Of a stretch of 64,000 nt of DNA, positions 54,191 through 62,657 are shown in pieces (the stretch's first letter is position 1; the number at the start of each line of letters is the position of its first letter). This stretch comes from Lucinisca nassula (taxonomy: Eukaryota; Mollusca; Bivalvia; Lucinida; Lucinidae). Both the position numbers and the translations under genes were made by a program. Below the pieces are notes generated by a model. It had not been told where the DNA came from. It searched no databases and saw nothing but the letters and a program-made list of their open reading frames with translations. The stretch spans positions 149,902,675-149,966,674 of the forward strand of contig OY757010.1 in the NCBI GenBank assembly GCA_963580285.1, given 5' to 3'.

Positions 54191-54223
54191 TGATCAGACT
54201 GCGTATGTGCGCAGTCTGATCAG
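54191..54223. repeat. K foldback, the LTR element's target
   Basis: GTGCTGATCAGACTGCG and CGCAGTCTGATCAG(CAC) are inverted arms. The last bases, CAC, lie at 59866-59868 beyond the LTR element, so the element inserted in the right arm. Confidence 0.9.
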
Positions 54224-54313
54224 TGTTATGCATAAGAATTTATTTTTCTGATTCCCACTTTCACCCCAGTGTTGACCTAATAGTGCTATAAATATCTTGT
54301 TAATCTTCTTATA

Positions 54314-54490
54314 GAAGATTCTAGAAAACTGAGTCACAGATTAATTTCATTTTTGTAAACAACATGTTTACAAGGAAAAGTACTTCAGAACCTTCCAGAA
54401 AGTTCTGGGTTGCATTATTTTTAGAAAATTACCTCATCTTATTCCACAGCCCTCTGGAATGTTCTAGAGAAATCTTAGGGTCTATAAAAG
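54314..54490 (+). promoter_or_regulatory. LTR promoter: three heat shock elements and TATA box
   Basis: HSE1, 54314-54326: GAA-ga-TTC-ta-GAA, three perfect alternating pentamers. HSE2, 54388-54405: GAA-cc-TTC-ca-GAA-ag-TTC, four perfect pentamers. HSE3, 54457-54469: GAA-tg-TTC-ta-GAG, one mismatch. TATAAAAG follows at 54483-54490. HSE2 lies about 80 bp and HSE3 about 14 bp upstream of TATA, an arrangement like that of heat shock gene promoters. Binding by HSF1 and heat induction are inferred. Confidence 0.85.
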
Positions 54491-54708
54491 AGCTTGATTT
54501 TTCTCATTGAGGCAGACTTTGGAGTTTGATGTTTGGGCTTATAAGGAAAGTTATTTCTAAATTCTGTGTTGGATTGTTAAAGGATATTACTTTTCATTTT
54601 GGACTGTGAATTCTGTGGGATCAAGGAAAATAGATTCATTCAGGATATTTCATAACAGAGCTAAGTACATTTAATTTTCTTACTTCTACAGGTTAAAGTT
54701 AACTTGTA

Positions 54709-54714
54709 AATAAA
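54709..54714 (+). terminator. LTR polyadenylation signal
   Basis: AATAAA in the 5' LTR (the 3' LTR equivalent is at 59793-59798), 60-70 bp before the LTR end and ~220 bp after TATA, as expected for R/U5. Confidence 0.75.
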
Positions 54715-54782
54715 TTTTGTTAAATTTTTCCAAAAGGCTTGTTTGCTTTTTCTTTCTGCTACGCCTGGCTCGTAACAGAAAT

Positions 54783-54800
54783 TGGGGGCTCGTCCGGGAT
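54783..54800 (+). other. Primer binding site, tRNA-Pro type
   Basis: TGGGGGCTCGTCCGGGAT, 5 nt after the LTR end. This 18-mer is complementary to the 3' end of tRNA-Pro and is the primer site known from murine leukaemia-type retroviruses. Its presence shows how minus-strand synthesis would be primed. Confidence 0.92.
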
Positions 54801-54819
54801 AAAACCATTTGAGCATTTT

Positions 54820-55002
54820 AAAACCGACATTTCATGTGACGGCAGGTAATTGTCATTTCTTATCAAATACACTTGGCAGTTGCTTCACAGAATTGGTATT
54901 TCCCTATAGGCATATAGGGGATTGTCATTTCATGTGAATTGTCATTTCAGGTGAAATAGTACTTGTCATTTCATGTGAAATTTTGGTTGAGCTTGTCATT
55001 TC

Positions 55003-55031
<29 letters not shown>
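54820..55031 (+). repeat. Leader with GTCATTTC repeats and A29
   Basis: TTGTCATTTCATGTGAA or variants occur about six times (from 54828 to 55003), followed by 29 consecutive A residues (55003-55031). The gag ATG is 65 bp further. This may be a packaging or translation leader, or expanded simple sequence. Confidence 0.8.
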
Positions 55032-55033
<2 letters not shown>

Positions 55034-55095
55034 TTGTCAAATTAACCTTAATCTGAATTACCATACTTGCGTTATAATACAAACAAAAAGCAAAC

Positions 55096-58000
55096 ATGTC
55101 GTTTGATTTGAGAAGCTTTTTGGCTCAGCCTACTCAGGAGTTGTTTAATCTGGCCAAAAGGACAGATTTGCTAGAAATTGCTTCCCATTATGGGGTCACT
55201 GCTGTCAAAACAAGCATGAAAAAACATGAAATTAAGAATATTTTGGTACATTTTTTTGTTGATGAAGAACTTTTCGATCCATCTGCTTTGTCTCTCATTA
55301 TGGTTTCACATACTGAATTGCAAATGAGACAAATCGAAATTGGAAGGCAAATTGAATTAGAAAAATTAAGATTAGAGATGGAAGAACGCATACAGAAAGA
55401 AAAAATGGAAAAGGAAGAAAAAGAAAGGGAAATGCAGAGACAAATGCAGATGGAAAGATTAGAAATGGAAGAACGAATTCGAAAAGAAAAATTAGAGCAG
55501 GAAGAAAAACAAAGAGAAATGGAGGAACGGATTGAGTTAGAAAAGGAAAAAATGAGATATAGTATTGAAGAAAAAGAGAGGGAAAGGCAATTTCAATTAA
55601 GGCTGAAGGAAATGGAACTCCAGGGTCAGGATAGGTTGAAACATACCCCTGTTTTTGACTCTGGCAGTTACTTTGATGCCACAAAGCACATAAGATTAGT
55701 TCCGCCATTTCAGGAAAAAGAGGTAGATAAGTATTTTTTGCATTTTGAAAAAGTTGCAGAAAATTTAAAATGGCCAAAAGAGCATTGGACCTTACTTTTG
55801 CAAAGCGTTGTTGTCGGAAAGGCTCGAGACATTTACACTCAGCTGACTGTCGAGCAAAGCTCAGACTATGATTTGGTTAAGGAGCTTATTCTTAAGGCAT
55901 ATGAGTTGGTCCCCGAAGCTTACAGGCAAAAATTTAGGAATTGTAAAAAAGAAATTTCCCAGACCCATATAGAATTTGCTCGAACCAAAGAACAGTTATT
56001 TGATAGGTGGTGTTCTTCTAAAAAAGTAGGCTCTGATCATGACAAACTTAGACAGCTTGTCCTTGTTGAAGAGTTCAAACGGTGCATAAATTCAGACATT
56101 AAATCTTTTCTCGATGAGAGACAGGTTGAAACTTTGGAGGAAGCTTCTCGTTTGGCAGATGATTATGCTTTGACTCATAAAGTCTCATTTGTGAACAGGC
56201 CTTATCCTCGAAAACCTTATAATCCACAGACAGGTCCAAGATTCTATCCCAGTAATCCTTCTGGTAGTTATAGCCATACATCTAGTACTATGCCCAAACT
56301 TTCTGGTGAAAATAAAAGCCAGAATCCTTCCAAACCTTCTGGTGAAAACAGAAGCCAGAATTTTTCCAAACCTTCTGGTGAAAACAAAGACCAGAATCCC
56401 TTATCTCAATCTCAAGTAGTTTGTTATTATTGTAAAAATACAGGTCATTTGATCTCTGAATGTTTAAAATTAAAGCGAAGAAAAGAAAGAGAAAGACAAG
56501 AGGAACTTAAGCCTACAGGCTTGACTTCTATAAGGCCAAAACCACAGTCTTGTGTAAGGGAGGAAACTCTTTCTGATACCAAATTATCTGAGACTGATAC
56601 AGTTATGGAGTGTTATGAACCATTCTTATCAGATGGTTTTGTGTCACTAAATGGTGACAGTTATGCCCATCCTACCCCTATTAAAATCTTACGAGATACC
56701 GGAGCTTCTCAATCTCTTATTCTAGCAGATACTCTGCCTTTTTCTGAGAAGACTTCTATGGGCCAAAGTGTCCTTATTCAGGGTGTGGAATGTGGATTTG
56801 TTAATGTTCCGCTTCATAACGTTTATTTGTCATCAGACTTGGTATCCGGTTCAGTGGCTGTTGGCATTAGACCTTCTTTACCTTTTAAAGGTGTTCATTT
56901 GTTGCTAGGCAATGACTTAGCTGGAGATAAGGTTGTGGTAAACCCACTTTTGACTACTAATCCTTGCATAGACCAACCGCCTGATCCCATTGAGCAGGAA
57001 ATTCCTGATCTTTATCCGTCTTGTGCAGTCACAAGGGCTATGGCACGTAAGGCCAAGCAAACTGATGGGAAACAGGATTTTGATTTTACTGATACCTTTT
57101 TGGGTCAGTCTTTTAATGACGAGATAACAAGGTCTCTGTCTTCAAGCCTGCCTGATAAGCAGACAGATTTTCATGAGAATAACTCATCTTTCGATCTAGG
57201 CCAAGATAAAATGTCCGGGTCTCAACTAGCTATAGAACAGCACAAGGATCCTGAAATTTCGCCTTTATTTGAAAGGGCCTTAGATGAGCAGGAAGTTTCT
57301 CAGGTCCCAGTCTGTTATTATGTCAAAAATGACATTCTTATGAGAAAATGGCGTCCACCAGACGTCTCAGCAGAAGACGAGTGGACTGACAACCATCAGA
57401 TAGTGGTTCCACGGATTTACCGTCCTGAAATATTAAACTTGGCACATGAAACTCCCATGTCAGGACATTTAGGTGTAAATAAAACCTATCACAAGATTCT
57501 TAATCATTTTTACTGGCCTGGGTTAAAATCAGATGTTTCTCAGCATTGTAGGTCCTGTCATACATGTCAAATGGTAGGAAAACCCAATCAGACTATACCT
57601 AAGGCTCACTTGCAGCCTATACCTGCTTTTGATGAACCTTTCAGTCGAATAATTATAGACTGTGTGGGTCCCTTGCCCAGAACTAAGTCTGGCTGTGAAT
57701 ATCTTTTGACTATTATGTGTGCTTCCACACGTTTTCCTGAAGCCATTCCTTTAAGAAATATCAAAACTAAGACAATCGTCAAGGCCTTAGTGAAGTTTTT
57801 CACATTTGTTGGGCTTCCTAAATCTATTCAGTCAGACCAAGGCTCAAATTTTATGTCTGGAATATTTCAACAAGTAATGCATGAACTTGGCATTGTACAG
57901 TATAAGTCATCGGCCTATCATCCTGAAAGTCAAGGCGCCCTTGAAAGATTCCATCAAACATTGAAAAACATGATAAGATCATATTGTTTTGACACAGAGA

Positions 58001-58677
58001 AGGATTGGGATGAAGGCATCCATCTCCTTTTATTTGCTGTTAGAGAATCTGTGCAAGAATCTCTTGGCTTCAGTCCATTTGAGTTAGTATTTGGCCATAC
58101 TGTTCGTGGTCCTTTGAAACTTCTCAAAGAGAAATTTCTCTCCAATGATGACACCTCCCTGAATTTACTTCAGTATGTGTCTGATTTCAAAACTAGACTT
58201 TCAAAAGCTTGTGAGGCTGCTCGGACCAATCTTCAGTCAGCCCAAAGGAAAATGAAACAGCTATATGACATAGGGACAAAAGAAAGGAATTTTAAACCAG
58301 GTGATAAGGTACTAGCTCTTTTGCCTATTCCAGGAAAATCGTTGCAGGCCAGGTATTATGGTCCATACACTGTAGACAAAAAGATCAGTGACGTAAATTA
58401 CATAATAAACACTCCTGGGAGGCGCAAGCTAAAGCAGCTATGTCATATTAACATGCTTAAGGAATACATTGATAGGGACAATACATCTTTAACATCAGTC
58501 AATCTAGTTAGCTCTGTTCCACTTAATTCATGTGACAATGACTGTGAGGATATTAATTCAGTGAAGTCGGATCCCACGTCATCAAAACTTCAGAATTCTG
58601 ACATTCTACGGAATCTTGACCAGAAACTGTCACATCTAGAGCCAAATCAGCGGAAAACTGAAACAGCTGATTTTTGA
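55096..58677 (+). CDS. Gag-protease-integrase polyprotein, 1193 aa, intact
   Basis: One open frame encodes: an N-terminal helical region with a SAP-like look (about 10-60); a long Glu/Lys/Arg coiled coil (about 72-185); a SCAN-like gag core (about 190-360, with RLVPPFQEKEVDKYFLHFE); a CCHC zinc knuckle (C443, C446, H451, C456); and an aspartic protease motif (D534-T-G-A-S). Then come the integrase HHCC zinc finger (H784, H791, C818, C821, with C824), the DDE core (D855, D914, E950; 35 residues between the last two), and a GPY/F module (G1089-P-Y). All these catalytic and zinc residues are present. RT does not lie between protease and integrase, where most Ty3/gypsy elements have it. The ATG at 55096 is the first in frame and follows the A-run. 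The product would form particles, process itself and integrate DNA, but cannot reverse transcribe. Confidence 0.93.
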   Translation: MSFDLRSFLAQPTQELFNLAKRTDLLEIASHYGVTAVKTSMKKHEIKNILVHFFVDEELFDPSALSLIMVSHTELQMRQIEIGRQIELEKLRLEMEERIQKEKMEKEEKEREMQRQMQMERLEMEERIRKEKLEQEEKQREMEERIELEKEKMRYSIEEKERERQFQLRLKEMELQGQDRLKHTPVFDSGSYFDATKHIRLVPPFQEKEVDKYFLHFEKVAENLKWPKEHWTLLLQSVVVGKARDIYTQLTVEQSSDYDLVKELILKAYELVPEAYRQKFRNCKKEISQTHIEFARTKEQLFDRWCSSKKVGSDHDKLRQLVLVEEFKRCINSDIKSFLDERQVETLEEASRLADDYALTHKVSFVNRPYPRKPYNPQTGPRFYPSNPSGSYSHTSSTMPKLSGENKSQNPSKPSGENRSQNFSKPSGENKDQNPLSQSQVVCYYCKNTGHLISECLKLKRRKERERQEELKPTGLTSIRPKPQSCVREETLSDTKLSETDTVMECYEPFLSDGFVSLNGDSYAHPTPIKILRDTGASQSLILADTLPFSEKTSMGQSVLIQGVECGFVNVPLHNVYLSSDLVSGSVAVGIRPSLPFKGVHLLLGNDLAGDKVVVNPLLTTNPCIDQPPDPIEQEIPDLYPSCAVTRAMARKAKQTDGKQDFDFTDTFLGQSFNDEITRSLSSSLPDKQTDFHENNSSFDLGQDKMSGSQLAIEQHKDPEISPLFERALDEQEVSQVPVCYYVKNDILMRKWRPPDVSAEDEWTDNHQIVVPRIYRPEILNLAHETPMSGHLGVNKTYHKILNHFYWPGLKSDVSQHCRSCHTCQMVGKPNQTIPKAHLQPIPAFDEPFSRIIIDCVGPLPRTKSGCEYLLTIMCASTRFPEAIPLRNIKTKTIVKALVKFFTFVGLPKSIQSDQGSNFMSGIFQQVMHELGIVQYKSSAYHPESQGALERFHQTLKNMIRSYCFDTEKDWDEGIHLLLFAVRESVQESLGFSPFELVFGHTVRGPLKLLKEKFLSNDDTSLNLLQYVSDFKTRLSKACEAARTNLQSAQRKMKQLYDIGTKERNFKPGDKVLALLPIPGKSLQARYYGPYTVDKKISDVNYIINTPGRRKLKQLCHINMLKEYIDRDNTSLTSVNLVSSVPLNSCDNDCEDINSVKSDPTSSKLQNSDILRNLDQKLSHLEPNQRKTETADF

Positions 58678-59162
58678 ATATGAACACTTATTTCCTGACA
58701 TTCCAACACGGACAGACAAAATATTTCACGATGTGGACATAAATGGTTCTAAACCTGTAAAACAACACCCATACAGGATGAATCCTATGAAACAGGAATA
58801 TCTGAAAGAAGAAATTCAGTATTTGCTGGACAATGACTGGAATGGAGTTCTCCTAGTATTCTTATACCAGAACATGAAAGGACAAAAAAGTTTACAGACT
58901 CGTAGAAAGATTAATTCAATTCTCTAACATAGACAGATGCAGAGCAAGAATCAGTCTGCAACATTTCGAAGTTTATCTTACCCCTACTACTGCACCGATT
59001 GTTGTTTTCAGTGATCACAATCCACTGACTTTCATACATAAAATGAAAAACAAAAATCAGCGGTTGCTCAGGTGGAGTCTTATGCTACAAGAGTATAATT
59101 TAGACATAAGACATATCAGAGGGAGAGATAACATTATCCCTGATGCCCTTTCAAGAGCTTGA
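58640..59162 (+). pseudogene. RT/RNase H remnant after integrase
   Basis: In the +1 frame relative to the polyprotein, an open stretch from 58640 overlaps its last ~13 codons and encodes the RT entry region (KPVKQHPYRMNPMKQEY at about 58748). It shifts frame near 58842, again near 58900, and then jumps to the end of RNase H (SDHNPLTFI, then RGRDNIIPDALSRA before TGA at 59160-59162). About 520 bp remain where roughly 1.5 kb is expected. The RT palm with its YxDD box and most of RNase H are absent. The overlap with the upstream frame suggests that intact relatives express RT by frameshifting (inference). Confidence 0.9.
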
Positions 59163-59295
59163 GCGGTGTCAGGAGTTGTGTTTTTCTTTCCTACTAAAGT
59201 GGATTGTAGATACATGTAATTTTATATGCTATGCTCAATATTTTATTATTCTTAAAGCAAAAGAAAGCTTTATTACATAAATCTTTCTTTTCCTC
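59163..59295 (+). other. LTR element 3' untranslated segment
   Basis: AT-rich sequence between the RNase H stop and the polypurine tract. Nothing coding is seen. Confidence 0.6.
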
Positions 59296-59307
59296 GAAGA
59301 GGGGGAG
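59296..59307 (+). other. Polypurine tract
   Basis: GAAGAGGGGGAG directly abuts the 3' LTR (TGTTATG at 59308), as needed for plus-strand priming. Confidence 0.9.
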
Positions 59308-59861
59308 TGTTATGCATAAGAATTTATTTTTCTGATTCCCACTTTCACCCCAGTGTTGACCTAATAGTGCTATAAATATCTTGTTAATCTTCTTATAGAA
59401 GATTCTAGAAAACTGAGTCACAGATTAATTTCATTTTTGTAAACAACATGTTTACAAGGAAAAGTACTTCAGAACCTTCCAGAAAGTTCTGGGTTGCATT
59501 ATTTTTAGAAAATTACCTCATCTTATTCCACAGCCCTCTGGAATGTTCTAGAGAAATCTTAGGGTCTATAAAAGAGCTTGATTTTTCTCATTGAGGCAGA
59601 CTTTGGAGTTTGATGTTTGGGCTTATAAGGAAAGTTATTTCTAAATTCTGTGTTGGATTGTTAAAGGATATTACTTTTCATTTTGGACTGTGAATTCTGT
59701 GGGATCAAGGAAAATAGATTCATTCAGGATATTTCATAACAGAGCTAAGTACATTTAATTTTCTTACTTCTACAGGTTAAAGTTAACTTGTAAATAAATT
59801 TTGTTAAATTTTTCCAAAAGGCTTGTTTGCTTTTTCTTTCTGCTACGCCTGGCTCGTAACA
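59308..59861 (+). repeat. 3' LTR, 554 bp
   Basis: Same length and, as read, same sequence as the 5' LTR. Heat shock elements at 59398-59410, 59472-59489 and 59541-59553; TATA at 59567-59574. It is followed by TCAG (59862-59865) and the rest of the K foldback (CAC). Confidence 0.97.
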
Positions 59862-59865
59862 TCAG

Positions 59866-60730
59866 CACTTTAGTTGGCACAATACCTATAGTTTCTGTGT
59901 CTAAAATTCAAAGACTCTTCCTGGTCTGAGGAGCAAAACTGTCCGGTCTGTCTTTCACCTTTTCGCAAACCTAGAAGTCATGCTTTCTTATGGCAGGGCT
60001 CAATCATAACACTTGTTTGTCCGCGTTATCTGTCTGTAGTTATTATCAAATTAATTATTAATTTGAGTCATAATTTGGTTGGGTGCGTTAATTTTATTTA
60101 TAAAAGAGCCATTAAATCAATGGATTATTCAAGATAAAGAAGTCTTATTCAAAAGAGCGTTCGCTCAGTGGCTGAGCAAAAAGAATATGTTTCTGATTTA
60201 TAGGGATTCATTAGCACCGGTCCCATGGGTTTATACGCAAGATAACATTGATATTGCATATCCCTTAACAAGTGTAAACCCATATATGACAATGGAATCT
60301 TCTACCTAATAACTTTTGAGTGGTTCATTTACGATTTTAGGGTCTTAAGTTTTTGTTTTGTTTTATTATTGGTGGCAAGTTACCTTTAACAAAAAGTGTA
60401 GTCTCATTCTGCGGCGTTTGATCTGGCTCTAGACTGTTTGGATATGTCCCCAAAAAGTGACGTTTAACATATATGGGTTAATTCGCAATATTTGGCACAG
60501 GAATGACTGCGCCCGACAAATTAGCAGCCATTTTCATCATTGCTTTAATCTCTTTACCATGTTAGTCATTTGTTTTCTCCATTGTCACTTGTTTGTCACT
60601 GCTCTAAGAACGGGCGAATTAACTTTCCTACTTTCATGCCTCTTTTTTCTTCTCTCATTCCTTACTGAGCCAGAGGGTCTACAGAAGTCACTTTACCATC
60701 CGAATTTCTATTTTTGATCACAGGCGTAAC
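59866..60730. other. Unassigned flank
   Basis: 60388-60440 has a worn H hairpin half (CATTCTGCGGCGTTTGATCT). Frames of 76 and 86 codons occur but show no domain, and I do not call them. Confidence 0.5.
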
Positions 60731-60732
60731 TT

Positions 60733-61013
60733 CATTACGAAAACACGCCTATACAAATGCATTGTAAATTTTACCACAGAAAAATGAAATATATTTCAGA
60801 TGAAAAATTGTGATATTTTTCTTATTTCTGCTCAAAACATAGATTGTGGATAATCGTTAGAACCGCCTCGGCGAGGCGGTTCTAACGACTACCCACAATC
60901 TATGTTTTTGAGTAGAAATAAGAAAAATAATTTATACCCCTGCAAACACCAGTTTTACTATATAAAAGTGGGGTTCAAGGGGGTCAAAATTGTATAGGCG
61001 TGTTTTCGTTATG
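60733..61013. repeat. P MITE, best complete copy
   Basis: CATTACGAAAACACGCCTAT to GGCGTGTTTTCGTTATG. Central stem GTTAGAACCGCCTC and GAGGCGGTTCTAAC around GGC; secondary arms TTTCTTATTTCTGCTC and GAGTAGAAATAAGAAA. Family consensus about 280 bp. Confidence 0.93.
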
Positions 61014-61047
61014 TAATGACGAGTGCCGATGACGTCGCTGACTTCAC

Positions 61048-61200
61048 TTTCTCTATATAAAGCAGGTTAACAAGTGTGTTCACCACCTCGCTCCATCACA
61101 ACCAAATTACATTTTCAGCTTCCAGTTTCTATTAGGAGTTTGTGAGTTCCTTCTCGCGTAGTCATTAAATAGTTTCAAGCATATCACATTCATAGATGTA
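61048..61200 (+). promoter_or_regulatory. Possible TATA promoter and first exon
   Basis: CTATATAAAG at about 61053 is followed ~30 bp later by pyrimidine/CA-rich sequence (TTCACCACCTCGCTCCATCA) and, at 61199, a donor-like TAG/GTAAAAAA. The stretch to 61200 is outside known repeats. This is a weak, purely motif-based call. Confidence 0.25.
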
Positions 61201-61945
61201 GGTAAAAAAAAAGCTCACTGTAGGCGAGGATGATCACTTCAAAAAACATTTCATTCAGTTTAATAATGTGTTATTAGTTATAATGGATAGAGACGCATCT
61301 GAATGCATACATATCATTTAAAATGAAAGAAGCTATACTTTCGTCTACTGATTATTCAAGATTGTTTCGGCGTTTTGAATATCAAAATGTCTATCATCCA
61401 TCATAGCCTAATTTAATGGTAGTTATGAGGATGCATATCCATTACGATCAATTATCATTGAGACATAAAACGCCCGTTCTGATCATTAGTTGTCATTAAA
61501 TATACTTTTTTTATGATAAAAACACCCGTGTGATACAATATTGTCTTTCACGGCGCTAGAACTAATATTTTTTTCCGGTGAAAAAGTGATTTTTTTCTAT
61601 TAAACACTTAAAATGTGCTTCACTGCGGTGAATCTAAACAATATTGCAAAAGTCGGTTTCTGAGTGAGCAAAAATAGAAAAATTATGCACACCCTTATGT
61701 CTCCAAAATTTCTCTTTATCGAATGGGGATTTCGAACATGAGCGCCCAGGGAAGACTCAGATCAGCGCAGGCTGGTCAGAGTGTACGCTGTGCGCTGTTT
61801 AGAAGCCTGTTGGCTCATTGCTTCTTCACGCAGACAATGACGGCTGTACTCTGCGTTGGCAAGCAAGTCGATTTTTATCTCCGCTACGAGTATATGCTGA
61901 AGAACCATTTTTGCTTGACACGGTCCATTTTGATAGAATTAAGCT
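61201..61945. other. Unassigned spacer
   Basis: 61745-61800 has a worn K foldback (GAAGACTCAGATCAGCGCAG). Otherwise nothing is recognised. Confidence 0.45.
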
Positions 61946-61947
61946 TT

Positions 61948-62202
61948 TACGTCCACGTCAACACTATTTAGGTCATTAAACATTGCTACCAATTTTGCGG
62001 GACTTTTACCCGACACTGTGATGATACCACCCGAACAGACCAATAGTCTTAAACTCAAGAACCACGCACGACTCGCACCACTATGCCTGGACAGGGTTAG
62101 ACCTCTAAGCCGTTTACCAGTACTCATGTGCGGCCGATTTCAGCTCTCCGTGGAAGCATCATGCAGCCCAATCTATTTCTTTAAGCCCCGATGGTCGGGG
62201 CC
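61948..62202 (-). mobile_element. S1 SINE, minus, tail lost
   Basis: ACGTCCACGTCAACACTATT to TTTAAGCCCCGATGGTCGGG. Confidence 0.85.
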
Positions 62203-62344
62203 CAACGTTCAATTTAATGTGGGGTTTACAAGAGTAGACGGACTTGTTCACGTGATGTTTTACAAGTTCACATAAACAGCAAAACTTCAGTGGCTCTAAC
62301 TCTGATGGCTCGTTTACCATGGTTGTTTCAAACTCGTCTTTAGT
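62203..62344. repeat. C-element terminus
   Basis: 62280-62335: AAACTTCAGTGGCTCTAACT, GATGGCTCGTTTACCATGG, a scrambled C remnant. Confidence 0.5.
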
Positions 62345-62580
62345 CCCCATTACACCTTCAGGGGAGGAAACCAAAAGGATTTTTGTCTCCCATGTCAATA
62401 GGGGTCAACTCTTAAAGGAAAGAATTTGCTCCTGAGGAGCAAATTCTTTCCTTTAAGAGTTGAACCCTTTTTTCCGTGGGACAAGGTTTATAGAAAAGCG
62501 AACAGGAAGTCCCAAAAGTCATCTCCCTTTGAAAAATGGCGGACAAATCTGTCAGGTGTTCCCATTCCCCTTAAATTCTT
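62345..62580 (+). repeat. R MITE, single complete copy
   Basis: CACCTTCAGGGGAGGAAACC to TCAGGTGTTCCCATTCCCCT. Core palindrome at 62413-62458: CTTAAAGGAAAGAATTTGCT, CCTGAGG, and inverse. Confidence 0.88.
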
Positions 62581-62657
62581 TCTATATGTATAGGTAATAC
62601 ATATATAGGGATTTTTCTAATTTTACATTGGAAAAGGCGATTCAAATGAGTTTTGTT

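Larger units (their letters stand above)
54224..54777 (+). repeat. 5' LTR, 554 bp
   Basis: TG...CA ends. U3 carries heat shock elements and a TATA box (54483-54490); R probably starts near 54510. AATAAA is at 54709-54714. I find no difference from the 3' LTR when read side by side. Confidence 0.97.
54224..59861 (+). mobile_element. Gmr1-like Ty3/gypsy LTR retrotransposon, RT-deleted
   Basis: The 5.64-kb insertion has 554-bp direct LTRs (TGTTATG...CGTAACA, inverted TGTTA/TAACA ends), a tRNA-Pro type PBS, a polypurine tract and a TCAG duplication (54220-54223, 59862-59865). Coding order is gag, protease, integrase, then an RT/RNase H remnant. Integrase before RT, with a SCAN-like gag, marks the Gmr1-type lineage, first described in deuterostomes. 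The LTRs read as identical over 554 bp, so the copy is young, yet RT is mostly missing. It therefore probably transposed using RT supplied by a relative. Confidence 0.93.

Noticed and set aside
55298..55777. Minus-strand 159-residue protein
   Set aside because: Shadow of the coiled-coil coding region of gag; Phe/Leu/Ser-rich as expected from the reverse of Glu/Lys codons.
55096..58677. Domesticated host gene (gag/integrase-derived)
   Set aside because: It lies between identical LTRs with PBS, PPT and TSD, so it is a recent transposon copy rather than a domesticated gene.
54224..59861. Infectious endogenous retrovirus
   Set aside because: No envelope-like frame lies between the RNase H remnant and the 3' LTR, and pol order and gag fit a Gmr1-like retrotransposon.
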